From the NCBI GenBank assembly GCA_944389215.1, contig CALXLN010000046.1, positions 1-33,867 on the forward strand: DNA of 33,867 nucleotides. The letters are read 5' to 3'. The translations under genes were made by a program, and so were the position numbers. The DNA comes from an uncultured Opitutales bacterium (lineage in GTDB: Bacteria > Verrucomicrobiota > Verrucomicrobiia > Opitutales > Intestinicryptomonadaceae). Shown here piece after piece: positions 31,742 to 33,867 of this stretch (position 1 is its first letter; each line of letters opens with the position of its first letter). The notes below the pieces were generated by a model that was not told the origin of the DNA, did no database searches, and saw nothing but the letters and a program-made list of their open reading frames with translations.

Positions 31742-33867
31742 TTACGAAATCGCCTTTTTATATTCTTCAAAGACCGCCGAAAGGTTTTCGGATGAACCGC
31801 CGCCCTGAGCGAAATCAGGTTTGCCGCCGCCTTTGCCGCCTATTTTAGCGGCGATTTCCCTTACAATGTCTCCGGCCTTTATTCCCGCGTCTATGGCTTC
31901 TTTAGAGCACAACGCAAGTATCGTGGCCTTTTCGCCGAATTTTGCGCCGAGCACTACGGCTCCTCCGCCGCGCTGCTTGTCCAGCTTTACCGCGAGTTCG
32001 CGCATAAGCCCAGGGTTTTCGACTTCAACTATCTCTGCCATGAACGGAATTTTTCCGTCTTTCAATATAGCCTTTGCGGCGATTTCCTCGACGAGCTTGC
32101 CTGCGCTCGCTTTGCGGTGGGCTTTTATTTCCTTTTCAAGCTCGTTCTTTGCGGCGATTAGTTTTTCGAGGCGTTCGTTGGCGTCTTCGGATTTGCATGA
32201 AAGCTTTTGAGATATTCCAGCCAGATTCTTTTGCATTTCTTCGACCGATTCGAGAGCCGCCATTCCTGCAACCGCCTCTATTCTGCGGGTGCCCGCGGAT
32301 ATCGCGCCTTCGCTCAAAATTTTTATGAGGCCAAGTTCGCCTGTCGCCGAGGCGTGCGTGCCGCCGCAAAGCTCTTGGCTGAACGAACCCATTTCGACGA
32401 TTCTTACGACAGCCCCGTATTTTTCTTCGAACAGCGCCATGCAGCTTTTGGGAACTTCGCGGAATGGAAGTTCGCGCCAGGTGATTTTGGCGTTTTCAAG
32501 AATTTTTTTGTTTGCTAAAGTTTCCACCTCTTTGAGTTGTTCCCTGGAAGGGGCTTCGTAGTGGTGGAAGTCGAAACGCAAGCGTTCCGGGTCAACATAG
32601 GAGCCCTTTTGTTTGACGTGCGTTCCCAAGACTTGGCGCAATGCCCAGTGCAGAATATGGGTTGCGGTATGGTGGCGCTGGATTGCCCTGCGGCGGTACG
32701 AATCTACGGATATCGAGACTTCCGAACCTACGGCGTTCTTTTTAAACGCGCCTTTGCGAACTTTGTGCAGTATGTGTCCGGCCTTGTCGATTTGGGTGTC
32801 GAATATTTCGTGCGCTATGCCGTCGCTGAGCTCCACAAATCCAGTGTCGCCGACTTGCCCGCCCTTTTCGGCATAGAAAGAAGTTTGCGGGAATATGAGA
32901 AAGTCGAACTTTTCATCCCCGTCCATTATTGCGGTGAGCTTTGTTTTAAAGTCAGTGAGATTTTCCTTGTCGTAGCCTACAAACTGAGTTGCGTTTTCAA
33001 CTTCGCTCGCGTCGGAAACTACAATTATTTCCTTCTTTTGAGCCTCGCGCGAAAGTTTGCGCTGGCGCTCCATTGCAGTTTCAAACCCTTCGACGTCCAC
33101 GGGCATATTGCGCTCGCGGGCTATGAGTTGGGTTAAGTCGAGCGGGAACCCGTACGTGTCGTAAAGTATAAAGGCCTGCTCTCCGGAAATTTTCCCTTCG
33201 GTAACGGTGATATTGTCCAGAAGCTGCAGACCGCGGTCGATTGTTTTTGCAAAGCTGTTTTCCTCGTTTTCGATTGTCTTTACAATCATTTTGCGCTGTT
33301 CGAGAAGTTCAGGGAAAACTGGAGACATTTTTGTTATGACGGGATCGGCTAGCTTTGTGAAAAAACCGCGTTCTAGTCCCAGTCGCTTTCCGTACATTAC
33401 TGCGCGGCGCAATATTCTGCGCAGGACGTATTCTCTGCCGTCGTTGCCGGGAATTATTCCGTCGGCTATTGAGAAAGTGAGGGTGCGTATGTGGTCGGCG
33501 AGCACTCGGAATACGCAGTCGGTAAGTTCCTGCGACGACATGTCCCGCGGGTCGCGGGGAAGGGTTCCCATATAGGTTTTGCCGGACATATTCGATATGT
33601 ATTTAAATATGTCGGTAAAAAGGTCGCTGTTGTAGTTTGAGGATAGTTGTGAGAAATCGGTAAAATTTTTTGTCGTAGCCATTATGCCGGCGACGCGCTC
33701 AAATCCCATTCCCGTATCTATATTTTTGTTCTTTAACGGAACAAAAGAGCCGTCGGGTTCGGCGTTGAACTGCATAAACACAAGATTCCAGATCTCTATG
33801 CAAAGAGGGGATCCGGCATTTACCAAGGTTCCTTCGGAATCTCCTTTGGGGGTTAGGTCCATATGGA
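31742..33867 (-). CDS. alaS: Alanyl-tRNA synthetase, N-terminus beyond the window
   Basis: Charges tRNA-Ala and clears mischarged Ser/Gly-tRNA-Ala. The stop is at 31742 and the frame remains open to the right edge. The first visible Met (33862) is internal: the text MDLTPKGDSEGTLVNAGSPL lies in the class II catalytic core, so roughly 150-200 residues are missing. Present are the end of the catalytic domain (PLKNKNIDTGMGFERVAGIM), the tRNA-recognition region, the editing domain with zinc-type HHTATHILHWALRQVLG and CGGTHASATGELGLIKILSE, and the C-terminal DHHA1-like domain with GGGAVVLGAKFGEK and GGKGGGKPDFAQGGG. No frameshift is seen. The gene precedes smc by 48 bp. Confidence 0.97.
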   Translation of the reverse strand, partial: HMDLTPKGDSEGTLVNAGSPLCIEIWNLVFMQFNAEPDGSFVPLKNKNIDTGMGFERVAGIMATTKNFTDFSQLSSNYNSDLFTDIFKYISNMSGKTYMGTLPRDPRDMSSQELTDCVFRVLADHIRTLTFSIADGIIPGNDGREYVLRRILRRAVMYGKRLGLERGFFTKLADPVITKMSPVFPELLEQRKMIVKTIENEENSFAKTIDRGLQLLDNITVTEGKISGEQAFILYDTYGFPLDLTQLIARERNMPVDVEGFETAMERQRKLSREAQKKEIIVVSDASEVENATQFVGYDKENLTDFKTKLTAIMDGDEKFDFLIFPQTSFYAEKGGQVGDTGFVELSDGIAHEIFDTQIDKAGHILHKVRKGAFKKNAVGSEVSISVDSYRRRAIQRHHTATHILHWALRQVLGTHVKQKGSYVDPERLRFDFHHYEAPSREQLKEVETLANKKILENAKITWRELPFREVPKSCMALFEEKYGAVVRIVEMGSFSQELCGGTHASATGELGLIKILSEGAISAGTRRIEAVAGMAALESVEEMQKNLAGISQKLSCKSEDANERLEKLIAAKNELEKEIKAHRKASAGKLVEEIAAKAILKDGKIPFMAEIVEVENPGLMRELAVKLDKQRGGGAVVLGAKFGEKATILALCSKEAIDAGIKAGDIVREIAAKIGGKGGGKPDFAQGGGSSENLSAVFEEYKKAIS

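Overview
The window looks like chromosomal DNA of an anaerobic or fermentative member of the Verrucomicrobiota/PVC group. This is an inference from content: a PEP-CTERM-anchored surface protein, a Tat-exported Gfo/Idh/MocA oxidoreductase of the planctomycete/verrucomicrobial type, a CE15-type glucuronoyl esterase, and a Na+-pumping decarboxylase propionate module, set among standard housekeeping genes. No phage genes, complete insertion sequence, CRISPR array or rRNA were seen.

Left part (1-9571). The N-terminal 512 codons of a very large protein run off the left edge on the minus strand; it may be a PPi-type PEP carboxykinase. Divergent from it are an exported CE15-like esterase and glnD (PII uridylyltransferase). 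Convergent with glnD is argS, followed by a PduO-type cobalamin adenosyltransferase whose start codon overlaps the argS stop (TAATG). An unrecognised 175-aa protein and a DUF456 membrane protein follow, divergently arranged.

Middle (9572-17505). tRNA-Gly(TCC) and a stand-alone long-form hisG precede about 540 bp of non-coding DNA with two sets of short repeats, one of which resembles a decayed IS end. Then come a PEP-CTERM protein (minus), rpsB-tsf (plus), an ABC ATPase of the LolD/MacB/DevA type without a permease, and a Tat-exported Gfo/Idh/MocA oxidoreductase (minus).

Propionate module (17654-24136). Six co-directional genes encode methylmalonyl-CoA epimerase, methylmalonyl-CoA decarboxylase carboxyltransferase (alpha), the small membrane gamma/delta subunit, the biotin carrier protein, the Na+-pumping beta subunit, and an acetyl-CoA hydrolase/CoA-transferase family enzyme suited to propionyl-CoA:succinate CoA transfer. 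Together they would turn (R)-methylmalonyl-CoA into propionate while exporting Na+. The B12 adenosyltransferase at 6061-6591 would supply the cofactor for a methylmalonyl-CoA mutase, which is not in this window. The beta subunit carries an unusual insertion of about 160 residues.

Right part (24137-33867). Two adjacent exported proteins of unknown function (minus) lie divergent from an ABCG-like fused ATPase-permease (plus). They are followed by smc and a 5'-truncated alaS, both on the minus strand and probably one transcript. Most genes have clear intrinsic terminators, and convergent pairs usually have one per direction.
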